Shown: positions 6,676 through 16,193, counted from the first letter of the stretch. The stretch is 64,000 nt of DNA from JAVBQL01 sp031549085 (GCA_031549085.1 JAVBQL010000010.1:47491-111490), one strand, 5' to 3'. Notes: generated by a model from the sequence alone, not told the origin. A program made the numbers and translations.

Positions 6676-7828
6676 TAGTCTAAATATTGACAATTGTAAT
6701 TTTAGTTCCATTACAACTGTCATAAAAAATATTTTATCAAAATTGATATCAGATATATTTTATCAAATAATACTCATATTTGTAGAAAAAGAGATGAAAA
6801 AGACAAAAAAATCATTTTGTTGTGATTGTGGAAATAGTAAAAATTTTATCTACAAAACTAAAGGCAGCATTGCAAGAGTTACAAAAATAAAATCAATTTT
6901 TGGCACGCTAGAGATCCCTCAAATACAGCTTAAATGCAAGTGCTGTGGAAAAAAGATCTATATAACAAGAACCATATTGGAGATAGAAAAATATAAGAGA
7001 TATCCAAACATCATAAAAAGATTGCTTGCCTTTTTGGGAGCTGTAACCACATATCGTGTTGGAGAAAAAATTGTAGACTCTTTTAATATGCTAAACACAA
7101 ACAAAAGTGCTATTATTAGATCAGTGAAAGAGGTCTCAAAAACAATAAATTTTTCTATTGATAAAAATGAGATAGAGACAGGTCAGGTTGATGGGACTGG
7201 AATCCCAATAAGGGGTGGAAATAAAAGAGGGCTTGAACTAAAAGTTTTAATGCAAAATATGTCCAATGGAAAGATGAGGATTGCAGGACTTGATCTATCG
7301 GAGTATAAAAATTGGGAAAAGATGGCTAAACAAATTAATGATGATAATCTATTAATCTGCTGTGATGGGGATAAAGAATTAATTAATAAGCTTGAAAGTC
7401 AATTTAATATATGTTTATGGCATCTGCCGCATCTAACAAAATATTATCTATGGGAGAGTGAAGTTAAGAGAGATTCATACTTATATAAAAATGTTATGAG
7501 TAAAATTTATGATATATGTGAAATAGATAGTCTAGAAACAGATTACAATAGACTATACAGTAAAAAAGTAGAGCTAATTTCTGATTTTATAAACCAGTTT
7601 AGAGGTATAAAAGAGATAGAAAAAATAGGGAACTATTTAAATAAATATAAATATAATCTATTCCATTTTCTAAAATATTCTAATCTGGATAAAACTACTA
7701 GTAAAGTAGAGCGCTCAATGAGGACCATAAACAATAGAATTGACATCGGTGGCTCATGGAGCAGAGATGGAGCATTATCACTCTTAAAAATTAGACTTGC
7801 ACACTACTATAACAATTGGGTACCATAA
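6650..7828 (+). CDS. DDE transposase-like protein, ISLre2/UPF0236-related
   Basis: The 392-residue protein has an N-terminal helical region, then paired zinc-binding cysteines (C-C-D-C-G near residue 57 and C-K-C-C-G near 96). A DDE core is spread over V-D-G-T-G-I near 185, C-C-D-G-D-K near 240 and K-V-E-R-S-M-R-T near 352. The end W-S-R-D-G-A-L-S-L-L-K-I-R-L-A is like the ISLre2/UPF0236 group. No strong ribosome binding site precedes ATG 6650; ATG 6794 is an alternative but would remove the helical N-terminus common in the group. A possible right terminal repeat lies downstream, but no matching left end was found, so the element may be immobile. The family assignment is by motif pattern and moderately sure. 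Confidence 0.65.
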   Translation: MLININLNFSLNIDNCNFSSITTVIKNILSKLISDIFYQIILIFVEKEMKKTKKSFCCDCGNSKNFIYKTKGSIARVTKIKSIFGTLEIPQIQLKCKCCGKKIYITRTILEIEKYKRYPNIIKRLLAFLGAVTTYRVGEKIVDSFNMLNTNKSAIIRSVKEVSKTINFSIDKNEIETGQVDGTGIPIRGGNKRGLELKVLMQNMSNGKMRIAGLDLSEYKNWEKMAKQINDDNLLICCDGDKELINKLESQFNICLWHLPHLTKYYLWESEVKRDSYLYKNVMSKIYDICEIDSLETDYNRLYSKKVELISDFINQFRGIKEIEKIGNYLNKYKYNLFHFLKYSNLDKTTSKVERSMRTINNRIDIGGSWSRDGALSLLKIRLAHYYNNWVP

Positions 7829-7852
7829 AAATTAGCTCCTAAAATTAAAATA

Positions 7853-7872
7853 GACACCTATTTACACACCCC
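7853..7872 (-). repeat. Possible right terminal repeat of the transposase element
   Basis: Read outside-in on the minus strand it is GGGGTGTGTAAATAGGTGTC, a shape common at ends of DDE elements, 25 bp after the transposase stop. No counterpart was found upstream of the gene by eye. Confidence 0.35.
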
Positions 7873-7959
7873 TTAACTACTAAGAAATAATATAAATCTC
7901 TGTTTTTTTAAAAAAAGATCATTAAAATTATTAATAAAGGACAAAAATAAAAAAAATAG

Positions 7960-7988
7960 TTGACTTTATTTTTATTTTATTGTTTAAT
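7960..7988 (+). promoter_or_regulatory. Candidate sigma-70 promoter for the TPR-Clp operon
   Basis: TTGACT at 7960-7965 and TTTAAT at 7983-7988 are separated by 17 bp. It is about 250 bp upstream of the next start codon. The AT-rich background makes chance matches common. Confidence 0.35.
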
Positions 7989-8236
7989 ATATATTGTTAG
8001 GTGTTAATCTAACTAGGTCTCTAGTTTGTTCATCTACTACAACTTTACGATATTTTTTAATAAAATGTTAATATATTTTATATAATAGTTTCTTTTCAAA
8101 TTAGGATAATAATAAAATAATTTCAATAATACCCAAGTTAGATATTATATTTTTGACAAATATCAATTATAGTAGTATAATTGATTAATTATATATATTA
8201 ATATTAATACTTCAATAATTTAGGATATAATTTTTT

Positions 8237-11032
8237 ATGGACAGTAATCTTGATAGGCTTTTTAATAGAGCAACAGAGCTATATCAGAAAAATGATTATG
8301 GGAATGCTCTAAAGCTATTGGAAAAAATCGTTGAAAAAGATAAATATAACTCAAAATCTATCTTAATGATAGCACAGATCAAAAATGATCAAGATAAGAA
8401 GAGTGAGGCTGTGAACTATTATGAAAAATACCTTGAGTTAAAATCTGATGATATTCATGCATGGAATGAGCTTGGGAATATCTATTTTGATGTCGAAGAT
8501 TTTGACAACTCAGTCAGGTGCTATAAAAAAGCGATTGAAATAGATAGTGAATCTTTTTGGGTATACTACAACATTGGCTTAAGTATAGCTGGCAGAGGGA
8601 ATGATAGTCCAGAATCTATAGAAGAGGCAAAAAAATGGTTTGAGAAATCCATTAAAATAAAAGAGAACTACTCCCCTGCACTAAATGAGCTTGGCCTCTA
8701 CTATTTAGAAAAGGGGCAAATCAGCACTGCTGAGATCTACTTTAATAGAGCTATTGCTGGTGATGATAAATATAAGTTTCCATACTATAACCTTGCTAAA
8801 ATATATAAAGAGCGAGGTGAAAGTGAGAAGGCAAAAGATTTTTTAATAAGAGCTATAAAGTGTGATCCAAGCTATGTTGGAGCATATAATAATCTTGGAA
8901 TCATATATTATGAAGAAAAAAATAATAATGTGGCTCTATACTACTATACAAAGGCACTGCAAATTGATGCCTTCTATAAATATTCACTCTTTAACATTGG
9001 TCTAGTATTTGAAGAGATGGAAGAGTACAAAAAGGCTCATGAGGTATACTCAAGGGCTCTATCATTAGACCCAAAATATCTTCCTGCAATGGATGCAAAG
9101 AAAAAACTATTGGAAAACTATCAAGATAAATTGGATAGTTATACTCCTTTGACCCCTACAGTTGATCTAAAGCCTGATACATATAAAATGCTACTATCAA
9201 AAGAGGATCTAAAGATAGTCAATGAATCAGAAAAAATAGAGTCTATATCAAACTTGGTAGTAGATATAGAAAATAGAGAGAGTGACAAGAGGGAATCATA
9301 TCTAGAAAAATATGGCACAAACCTCACAAAACTAGCAAGAGAGGGACAACTCTACTCTGTCCTAAACAGAGAAAAAGAGATAAATGAGACATTAGAGACT
9401 CTATACAAGATGAAAAAAAATAATCCTATACTTTTAGGAAAAGCAGGTGTTGGAAAGACTGCAATAGTTGAAGGGTTAGCTGTAAAGATTGCCTCTAAAG
9501 ATGTTCCAAACTTCTTCAAAAATATGGAGATTATAGAGCTAAACATGAGCCTCTTGGTTGCAGGCACTAACTATCGCGGTGATTTTGAAAAGCGTTTAAA
9601 AAATATAATAGAGGATGTAAAAGAGAGAAAAAACATCATTCTCTTTATCGATGAGATACACACAATTGTTGGTGCTGGAGAATCTAATAATGGATCTTTA
9701 GATGCTTCTAATATTCTAAAACCTATATTGGCCAATGGGCAATTAAGGTGTATAGGGGCAACAACAACAGAGGAGTATCAAAAATTTATTCAAAAAGATG
9801 GTGCATTGGAGAGAAGGTTTCATCCAATTAGGATAAAAGAGCTATCAGCCAGTGCCTCTTTAGCAATACTACAAGACTTAAAAAAGAGAGTAATGTCCCA
9901 CTATAAGGCCTCCATAAAAGACTCTATGCTGCGACTGATCATAGATTTGGCAGATAGTGAAATAAAAAATAGAGTTTTCCCTGATAAAGCGATAGATATT
10001 CTAGAAAAAAGCTTTGCAAGAACCTCTCTTCTCTCAAAAAAAATAGTAGATGAAAATACAATCAAAGAGGTTGTAAGTGAGATGGCGGGTATAAACTTTG
10101 TTGATAGTGATACCTATCATTTACTAACAATGGAGAGTGAGTTAAAAAGAAAAGTTTATGGACAGGATAGTGTGATTGATACTGTTGCCAACAAGCTTAG
10201 AATCAATAAACAAAAGATAAACTTAAATATCAATAGACCTCAAGGAGTATTTCTATTCACTGGACCAACTGGTGTTGGAAAAACTCTTTTAGCCAAAGAG
10301 ATTGCTGGCTTTCTATTTGATTCAAAAGAGAAGCTATTTACTATTAATATGAGTGAGTTTAGTGAGCCTCATAGTATATCAAAACTGATTGGTTCGCCTC
10401 CGGGCTATGTTGGGTTTGAAAATATTCCTCTACTCACATCAAAAATAATGGAGAATCCAAACTCTATAATTGTTCTTGAAGAGATAGAAAAAGCAAATAT
10501 AGAGGTAATAAAACTATTCTTGCAGATATTTGATGAAGGCAAGATAAATGATGCTCAAGGGCGTGAGATATATTTTTCTAATACAATCATAATAATGACA
10601 AGCAATTTAATAACTGTAAACAGCGGAAAGCTTGGCTTTGGCAATTCAAAAAGTGAGCCTGAAAATAGTTTGGCAAACCATTTTCCAATAGAGTTTGTTA
10701 ATAGGATTGATGATATTCTAGTCTTTGACTATATAAATAGGGAGACTTCAAAAAAGATATTAAAAGATATAATCATTAAAAAAACAAAGAGAATATTGAA
10801 AAAAAGAAAAATAAATATAACTTTTGAATCTCCAGTTGTTGAATATATTTTAGAATTGGGGTACAATAAAAAGCTTGGGATGAGAAATATTGAGAGAGTC
10901 TTTGAGAAAGAGTGTTTAAGCGAAATTGCAATGTTTTTATACAAAAATGAGAATGTAAAAAATATTGTGGTTTCTGTAGATAATGGAAAATTGCATTTAG
11001 ATGAGGGAGGTATAAAAAATGAAAGAGACTAA
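8237..11032 (+). CDS. TPR-ClpA/ClpC-like AAA+ unfoldase fusion
   Basis: The first 300 of 931 residues are about eight TPR units (for example W-N-E-L-G-N-I-Y-F and A-L-N-E-L-G-L-Y-Y). Two Clp-type AAA+ modules follow. AAA1 has Walker A G-K-A-G-V-G-K-T-A near 402, Walker B L-F-I-D-E-I-H near 469, and A-L-E-R-R-F near 529. AAA2 has G-P-T-G-V-G-K-T near 676, G-S-P-P-G-Y-V-G near 719, and a Walker B reading V-L-E-E-I-E-K, with Glu where Clp proteins usually have Asp. A tripeptide L-G-F follows the second T-S-N at the position of the ClpP-binding loop, so docking to ClpP is possible. The usual Clp N-domain is replaced by TPRs, which may select substrates. It probably leads an operon with the DUF697-like gene. 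Confidence 0.85.
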   Translation: MDSNLDRLFNRATELYQKNDYGNALKLLEKIVEKDKYNSKSILMIAQIKNDQDKKSEAVNYYEKYLELKSDDIHAWNELGNIYFDVEDFDNSVRCYKKAIEIDSESFWVYYNIGLSIAGRGNDSPESIEEAKKWFEKSIKIKENYSPALNELGLYYLEKGQISTAEIYFNRAIAGDDKYKFPYYNLAKIYKERGESEKAKDFLIRAIKCDPSYVGAYNNLGIIYYEEKNNNVALYYYTKALQIDAFYKYSLFNIGLVFEEMEEYKKAHEVYSRALSLDPKYLPAMDAKKKLLENYQDKLDSYTPLTPTVDLKPDTYKMLLSKEDLKIVNESEKIESISNLVVDIENRESDKRESYLEKYGTNLTKLAREGQLYSVLNREKEINETLETLYKMKKNNPILLGKAGVGKTAIVEGLAVKIASKDVPNFFKNMEIIELNMSLLVAGTNYRGDFEKRLKNIIEDVKERKNIILFIDEIHTIVGAGESNNGSLDASNILKPILANGQLRCIGATTTEEYQKFIQKDGALERRFHPIRIKELSASASLAILQDLKKRVMSHYKASIKDSMLRLIIDLADSEIKNRVFPDKAIDILEKSFARTSLLSKKIVDENTIKEVVSEMAGINFVDSDTYHLLTMESELKRKVYGQDSVIDTVANKLRINKQKINLNINRPQGVFLFTGPTGVGKTLLAKEIAGFLFDSKEKLFTINMSEFSEPHSISKLIGSPPGYVGFENIPLLTSKIMENPNSIIVLEEIEKANIEVIKLFLQIFDEGKINDAQGREIYFSNTIIIMTSNLITVNSGKLGFGNSKSEPENSLANHFPIEFVNRIDDILVFDYINRETSKKILKDIIIKKTKRILKKRKINITFESPVVEYILELGYNKKLGMRNIERVFEKECLSEIAMFLYKNENVKNIVVSVDNGKLHLDEGGIKNERD

Positions 11033-11912
11033 TAATAATGATATTTTAATAGTATTATTTCCTTTTAAAAACTTTGAACTAAATGGGGCACAAAAAGAGT
11101 ATATAATAGGCTCTTTTGAGATAACTCTTGAGTTGCTTAATGAGCTTATTGCAACCAATTTTACAACAGATGAGCTAAAAAAAAGCATTGCTAATAAAAG
11201 TGAAGATGAGAAGCTTGAATATTTTAAGAAAGCAAAATCAATTTCTGAAAAAAATATTCTTCTAATTGGAAGTTATGATAATCTTGCTAAGTTTGGCAAG
11301 CTTTTAGATATTCCAGCAGACAAGACTGGATTTGATTTTAATATATATGATAAAGCTGCATCGAATGATAATGAGGCAACTCAAATAATCAGAAGCTACT
11401 CAATTATCTCCGCTGCTCTTGGCTTTATTCCTATACCAATACCAGATTTAGTTGTACTATTGCCTATACAGGTTGGCATGGTTGCAAACATATCTACACT
11501 TTACCGCTTCAATATAAACTCAGATAGATTTGTAAAGATGATAATAGGAGCATCTGGAGTAAGTATCATTGGAAAAAGCATTGCAAGTCTTGGTATGAAG
11601 CTTATCCCTATATTAGGCTGGGCTATTAATGGAGCATTAGCTTTTTCAACCACCTATGCAATAGGCATAATCACCAAAAAATATATAGATGCCAATGGAA
11701 AAATAGATAAAGAGTCTATAAAAGAGATATATAAAAACTCCCTTGCTGAGGGGAAGGTTGAGTTTAATAAACTAAAAGATATTATCTTAGAAAAGAAAGA
11801 TGAGATCATAAAAGAATTCAACAAAATGAGAGAGAGAAAAGAGAATAGCAATAATAGTGATATAAATGAAGAGAATATTGAAAACAGTGAAGATATTAAT
11901 GATAAAAAATAG
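11019..11912 (+). CDS. DUF697-like membrane protein
   Basis: The start overlaps the end of the Clp-like gene by 14 bases, with GGAGG placed for ATG 11019, so the two are translationally coupled. Residues about 125-230 contain G-F-I-P-I-P-I-P-D-L-V-V-L-L-P-I-Q and further hydrophobic helices, the signature of DUF697 (YcjF/GTPase-associated) proteins. The N-terminal 120 residues are unassigned. The C-terminal 70 residues are charged, helical and low in complexity. DUF697 proteins often accompany dynamin-like or Era-like GTPases; here the partner is an AAA+ machine. A membrane stress or quality-control role is inference. Confidence 0.65.
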   Translation: MKETNNNDILIVLFPFKNFELNGAQKEYIIGSFEITLELLNELIATNFTTDELKKSIANKSEDEKLEYFKKAKSISEKNILLIGSYDNLAKFGKLLDIPADKTGFDFNIYDKAASNDNEATQIIRSYSIISAALGFIPIPIPDLVVLLPIQVGMVANISTLYRFNINSDRFVKMIIGASGVSIIGKSIASLGMKLIPILGWAINGALAFSTTYAIGIITKKYIDANGKIDKESIKEIYKNSLAEGKVEFNKLKDIILEKKDEIIKEFNKMRERKENSNNSDINEENIENSEDINDKK

Positions 11913-11938
11913 ACTGTTATTATAAAGGAGATAGTGTT

Positions 11939-12211
11939 ATGGAAAATGAAAACAACGAAAGCAAAGAGTTGGGAATAATTGGATTAGATTCTGATGGAAC
12001 ACCTCTAGTTAGAGAACCTATTAGGGTTACTTTATCAGAGTTTAAAAAAAGCAAATTTCTTGATATAAGAAAAGTATACAATAAAGATGGACAGTGGCTT
12101 CCAACATCTAAAGGGATAACTCTTACAGAGGATACCTTTGATGCTATATTAGAGATACTTAACAAACAAAAAGATGAGATAAAAGAGTGGATTAAGCATG
12201 ACAAAAAATAG
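11939..12211 (+). CDS. Small protein of unknown function
   Basis: A 90-residue protein with AAAGGAG upstream of ATG 11939 and an overlap of 14 bases with the next gene. It has no signal peptide or membrane segment. The middle reads V-R-E-P-I-R-V-T-L-S-E-F-K-K-S-K and K-D-G-Q-W-L-P-T-S-K-G-I-T-L, which resembles small transcriptional-coactivator (PC4)-like folds in spacing, but the match is weak and no function is assigned. The C-terminus is a charged helix. It lies in the Clp-like operon. Confidence 0.6.
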   Translation: MENENNESKELGIIGLDSDGTPLVREPIRVTLSEFKKSKFLDIRKVYNKDGQWLPTSKGITLTEDTFDAILEILNKQKDEIKEWIKHDKK

Positions 12212-12890
12212 GATAATACTCTTAGCACTCTTTGGATTTGTGCTTCTTTCAATATTTTTCGGCTGCGGATACTCTGAGGTTAGGCAAAAAAATTTGCAGA
12301 GACCAACATTTGCATTTCAAGAGACGTATACTCTTCTTAGAGCACCATTCGAGATTGGCATGCCATCTTATACTGTCTACTCTCCAGACTATCCAGCTCT
12401 ATGGGATATAACAGATAAGGATTCAAATACGCTATATAAAATCAACAAGAAACCATCTCTAAGTGAAAATAGCTTTGTTATAAAAGATCCAAAAAGTGAA
12501 TACTCCTATAATCTTGTTGAAAACTATATCACAAATAGAAAATTCAGAAAGATAGATTATACTTTTTATGAAAATAAGCAAAAAAAATATGATGTTGTAC
12601 AGGAATATATTGATGATATATTTAACTACTCAATAAAAAAAGATAATAATCTCTATAAAATAGAGGGAAAGGCAAACAAGGCCCTTCGCTCTACGACAAG
12701 CTTTACATATGAAATAAAAGATCAAAACAATAGTACTGTTGCATACATATATAGAGAGTACAGGTATTTTAAAGATGAGTATGAGATAATTGTGAACAAA
12801 GAGATTAAATCTTTTTCTCCAGTTGAATATGTATCACTTGCTGTTTTTATTGATGAGATTATGGTTAGATATGGTTATAATTATAATTAA
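12198..12890 (+). CDS. Lipoprotein with LURP-one-like (tubby C-terminal-like) fold
   Basis: A signal sequence ends in F-F-G-C near residue 24, a loose lipobox of the kind spirochaetes tolerate, so the mature 207-residue protein is probably lipidated. The rest alternates short strands and turns (Y-E-I-K-D-Q-N-N-S-T-V-A-Y-I and Y-E-I-I-V-N-K-E) and closes with S-L-A-V-F-I-D-E-I. This pattern is seen in LURP-one-related proteins, which resemble phospholipid scramblases. It overlaps the previous gene by 14 bases and is probably the last gene of the Clp-like operon. The fold call is moderate; the function is unknown. Confidence 0.5.
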   Translation: MTKNRIILLALFGFVLLSIFFGCGYSEVRQKNLQRPTFAFQETYTLLRAPFEIGMPSYTVYSPDYPALWDITDKDSNTLYKINKKPSLSENSFVIKDPKSEYSYNLVENYITNRKFRKIDYTFYENKQKKYDVVQEYIDDIFNYSIKKDNNLYKIEGKANKALRSTTSFTYEIKDQNNSTVAYIYREYRYFKDEYEIIVNKEIKSFSPVEYVSLAVFIDEIMVRYGYNYN

Positions 12891-12929
12891 AAATTTGACA
12901 GCAGAGGGCACGGGGCGGAGGATATAAAA

Positions 12930-13871
12930 ATAGAACAGCAACTTATTGAAAGGCAGAAAACAATAACTAGAGTTACTCTTATAGGCTCTGTTGTTAATAT
13001 TCTTTTAACAGCCATAAAACTTGTGGTTGGAATATTGGGCAAAAGCCAGGCATTGATAGCAGATGCGATACACTCACTCTCTGATTTTGGAACTGATATT
13101 GTTGTTATTATCGGTTCTTTTTTTTCAAGTAAGCCAATTGATGAGGATCACAACTATGGACATGGTAAGATAGAGACGCTATGTAGCTTCATTGTAGGGA
13201 TTGTTTTACTTATTGTTGGTTTTGGAATATTAAAAACTGGATTTGAATCAATATATAAAGTTCTATTCAAAAAAGAGATCATAGCAACCCCAAGTATGGC
13301 TGCTCTTGTAGTTGCAATTATATCAATTATTTCTAAAGAGATTCTCTACCAATATACGATTTATTATTCAAAAAAGATAGATAGCTCATCATTAAAAGCC
13401 AATGCATGGCACCACAGAAGTGACTCCTTCTCATCAATAGGAACATCTATCGGTATAGGTGGTGCGATAATACTTGGACACTCATGGACAATATTGGACC
13501 CAATTGCTTCTGTAATTGTAAGCTTTCTAATTATAAAAACCGCCATAGACATACTTAAAAGCTGTGTAAATGAACTAATAGAGGTGTCTCTTCCAAAAGA
13601 GCAAAACGATAAGATATGTATGATCGCATGCAAAACAGATGGAGTAAAAAATATACATAAACTTCGAACAAGAAGAGTTGGAACAAGTACCGTAATCGAT
13701 ATACATTTGCGTATTGATGGGGATAAGACAATAAAAGAGGGACATGAGATTGCTCACAGTGTAATAGATAACCTAAAGAGAGAGTTTGGAAATGATCTTA
13801 TTGTAAATACGCATGTGGAGCCATTTTCAGAAGAGACAGATTCTCTTAAAACAACACATCACATACAATAA
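12930..13871 (+). CDS. Cation diffusion facilitator (CDF) efflux transporter, apparent ATA start
   Basis: The protein matches CDF zinc/manganese/iron efflux pumps: the first helix R-V-T-L-I-G-S-V-V-N-I-L-L-T-A-I-K, the A-L-I-A-D-A-I-H-S-L-S-D-F motif with metal-binding Asp/His, G-H-G-K-I-E between helices 2 and 3, A-W-H-H-R-S-D-S-F-S-S in helix 5, and a C-terminal cytoplasmic domain with R-R-V-G-T. The first canonical start, GTG at 13023, would delete most of helix 1. The family N-terminus continues in frame back to about 12930, where ATA stands 8 bases after a strong GGAGG, and no ATG, GTG or TTG occurs between the preceding stop and 13023. Either ATA initiates, or an ATG has mutated. The 314-residue full length fits the family. 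Confidence 0.8.
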   Translation: MEQQLIERQKTITRVTLIGSVVNILLTAIKLVVGILGKSQALIADAIHSLSDFGTDIVVIIGSFFSSKPIDEDHNYGHGKIETLCSFIVGIVLLIVGFGILKTGFESIYKVLFKKEIIATPSMAALVVAIISIISKEILYQYTIYYSKKIDSSSLKANAWHHRSDSFSSIGTSIGIGGAIILGHSWTILDPIASVIVSFLIIKTAIDILKSCVNELIEVSLPKEQNDKICMIACKTDGVKNIHKLRTRRVGTSTVIDIHLRIDGDKTIKEGHEIAHSVIDNLKREFGNDLIVNTHVEPFSEETDSLKTTHHIQ

Positions 13872-13928
13872 AAATATCAGATCTCTTTTTATATAACTGC
13901 TTTATTAAAAATAAAAAAACATTTTTAA

Positions 13929-13957
13929 TTGACAATCTTGTCATAATCAGTTAAGAA
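13929..13957 (+). promoter_or_regulatory. Candidate promoter of tex
   Basis: TTGACA at 13929-13934, then 17 bp, then TAAGAA. The -35 is perfect and the -10 weak. It lies 44 bp before the tex start. Confidence 0.35.
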
Positions 13958-14000
13958 AACCAAATCACAAACTTTTTTTTATTTAGGATATTAAAACTAT

Positions 14001-16178
14001 ATGGAAATCAACGAACTATTTATAGAGGCGCTAAAAATTAATCAGGCAGAGATTGAGACTAAAATCTCTAAAGAATTAAATATATCACTTAATCAAGTGC
14101 GAGCCACAGTGGATTTAATAAAGACAGGAGCAACAGTTCCCTTCATTGCACGATATAGAAAAGAGGTTACAGGCTCTCTTGATGAGGTGGCGATTAGAGA
14201 TATCAACCACCAGCTTGAATATAATGAAAATATAGAGAACAGAAGGATTGAGATAACAAAAGCAATATATTCACAAGGAAAGCTAACAGAGGAGCTTTAT
14301 GAAAATATAGCAAAGGCAACGACCTATTCAGAGATAGAGGATCTCTATGCACCATTCAAGAGAAAAAAGAAGACAAGGGGTATGATTGCTATAGAGAAGG
14401 GATTGGAGGAGCTTGCCACTCTTATGGAGACTTTGAGCGATAGCAAACTTGAGGAGGAGGCGAAGAGGTTTATCAATGTCGAGCTTGGCGTAAATAGTGA
14501 AAGTGAAGCATTAGATGGAGCGAAAGATATAATTGCAGAAAATGTTGCTCACAGCATAGATAACAGAAAGAATATCAAAGAGTTTATACTTAAAAATGGT
14601 GAAATCGTTATTAAGGGCTTGAAAAATGAAGAGACTAGTGTCTATAAAATGTATTACAGCTATAAAGAGCCACTCTCTACCCTAAAGCCTCATAGAATAT
14701 TGGCAATCAATAGGGGCGAAAAGGAAGAGGAGCTGATTGTTACGATAGATTATGATCTTGAAGAGTGTGAAAAGGAGCTTCTCTCCAACTTTAGAGTAAG
14801 TAATAGCTACCATAAAGATGCTATCATTGATGGATTAAAGCGTCTGCTGCTTCCTGCTGTACTTAGAGAGATACGAAGTGACAACAGCAGCGCCGCTGAT
14901 AAGCATGGAATTACTGTATTCTCTGAAAACTTGAGTAACCTTCTAATGCAACCGCCTATCAAGAAGACACGTGTTATGGGTGTAGACCCAGGAATCCGAA
15001 CAGGAACAAAAGTAAGCCTTCTTGATGAAAATGGAAAATATCTAAATTACTTTATGTTTTATCAAGATAGAAAAGAGGACTCTAAAGAGAAGATCGCAAA
15101 GGCTGTAAAAGATGCAAAGATAGAGCTTATTGCAGTTGGAAATGGAACTGGCTCTCATGAGGTTCAAACGGTAGTTGCTGAAGCGATTACAGACTACTCC
15201 CTCAATGTTGAGTATACAGTCGTTGCTGAAGATGGGGCATCTGTCTACTCTGCATCGGATGTTGCAAGGGAGGAATTTCCTGAGCTTGATGTAACCATAA
15301 GGGGAGCAATATCTATTGGAAGAAGGATTCAAGATCCACTATCAGAGCTTGTAAAAATCGATCCAAAATCAATTGGGGTTGGATTATATCAGCATGATGT
15401 AGATCAGATGGCACTATCAAAAGCACTTGATGAAGTAGTGGAATCTGTTGTTAATAATGTTGGTGTTAATGTGAACAGTGCCTCATTCTCACTTTTGAAA
15501 TATGCCTCTGGCATAAATAGCAGTGTCGCAAAAAATATTGTAGAGTATCGAAATACATTTGGAACAATAAAGAGCAGAGATGAGTTAAAAAAGATATCTG
15601 GCTTCGGTGAGAAGACCTTTGAGCAGGCAGCTGGCTTTTTAAAAATACCTGAGAGCAACAATCCGCTTGACAATACATGGGTTCACCCAGAAAACTACCA
15701 CATTGCTGGTGAAGTTTTAACGCTTTTAAAAACAGGCAAAGCTATTCCAAAAGACGAGATAGAGAAACTATCAAAAAAATATAGTGTTGGAACAACAACG
15801 ATAACTGATATTATTGAGGAGCTAAAGAAGCCAAATAGAGATCCAAGAGATAGCTTCCCTCCCCCAATAATGCAGAAGGGAGTCGTTGGCTTTGATGACC
15901 TAAAGGTTAATATGAAGATTACTGGCAAGGTAAAAAATGTTGTTGACTTTGGAGCATTTGTTGATATTGGTATAAAGGAGACTGCTCTCATTCATATATC
16001 ACAATTGAGCAATAGCTATGTTAAGAGCCCAAGCGATGTATTAAAAGTTGGAGATGTGAAGGAGTTTACCATAATAGAGATTGATGCTGCAAGAAAGAGA
16101 GTATCTCTCTCACTAAAAGATGGCAAAGAACCACCTAAAAAGAAATTTAATATGAATGATTATATTATTAGGGATTAG
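14001..16178 (+). CDS. tex: Tex-family S1 RNA-binding transcription accessory protein
   Basis: The 725 residues have the full Tex layout: an N-terminal helical domain with P-F-I-A-R-Y-R-K-E near 49, a YqgF/RNase H-like domain starting V-M-G-V-D-P-G-I-R-T-G near 325, and helix-hairpin-helix units around 495-560 with K-I-S-G-F-G-E-K-T-F. The C-terminal S1 domain near 640-710 reads G-K-V-K-N-V-V-D-F-G-A-F-V-D. Tex binds nucleic acid and affects transcription; its exact biochemical role is unsettled. The ATG at 14001 lies after TTTAGGATATT. An A-B repeat sits between its end and the convergent gene. Confidence 0.95.
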   Translation: MEINELFIEALKINQAEIETKISKELNISLNQVRATVDLIKTGATVPFIARYRKEVTGSLDEVAIRDINHQLEYNENIENRRIEITKAIYSQGKLTEELYENIAKATTYSEIEDLYAPFKRKKKTRGMIAIEKGLEELATLMETLSDSKLEEEAKRFINVELGVNSESEALDGAKDIIAENVAHSIDNRKNIKEFILKNGEIVIKGLKNEETSVYKMYYSYKEPLSTLKPHRILAINRGEKEEELIVTIDYDLEECEKELLSNFRVSNSYHKDAIIDGLKRLLLPAVLREIRSDNSSAADKHGITVFSENLSNLLMQPPIKKTRVMGVDPGIRTGTKVSLLDENGKYLNYFMFYQDRKEDSKEKIAKAVKDAKIELIAVGNGTGSHEVQTVVAEAITDYSLNVEYTVVAEDGASVYSASDVAREEFPELDVTIRGAISIGRRIQDPLSELVKIDPKSIGVGLYQHDVDQMALSKALDEVVESVVNNVGVNVNSASFSLLKYASGINSSVAKNIVEYRNTFGTIKSRDELKKISGFGEKTFEQAAGFLKIPESNNPLDNTWVHPENYHIAGEVLTLLKTGKAIPKDEIEKLSKKYSVGTTTITDIIEELKKPNRDPRDSFPPPIMQKGVVGFDDLKVNMKITGKVKNVVDFGAFVDIGIKETALIHISQLSNSYVKSPSDVLKVGDVKEFTIIEIDAARKRVSLSLKDGKEPPKKKFNMNDYIIRD

Positions 16179-16193
16179 GACTCTTTTTCTACC

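Larger units (their letters stand above)
7829..8236. other. AT-rich intergenic region between transposase and Clp-like gene
   Basis: No gene was seen. It holds the possible IS right end near 7853-7872, a T7/A7 hairpin near 7903-7917, and a promoter-like TTGACT-17-TTTAAT pair. The last 130 bp are nearly pure A+T. Confidence 0.5.

Noticed and set aside
13023..13871. CDF gene starting at GTG 13023
   Set aside because: That start removes most of the conserved first membrane helix, which is encoded in frame upstream behind a strong GGAGG.
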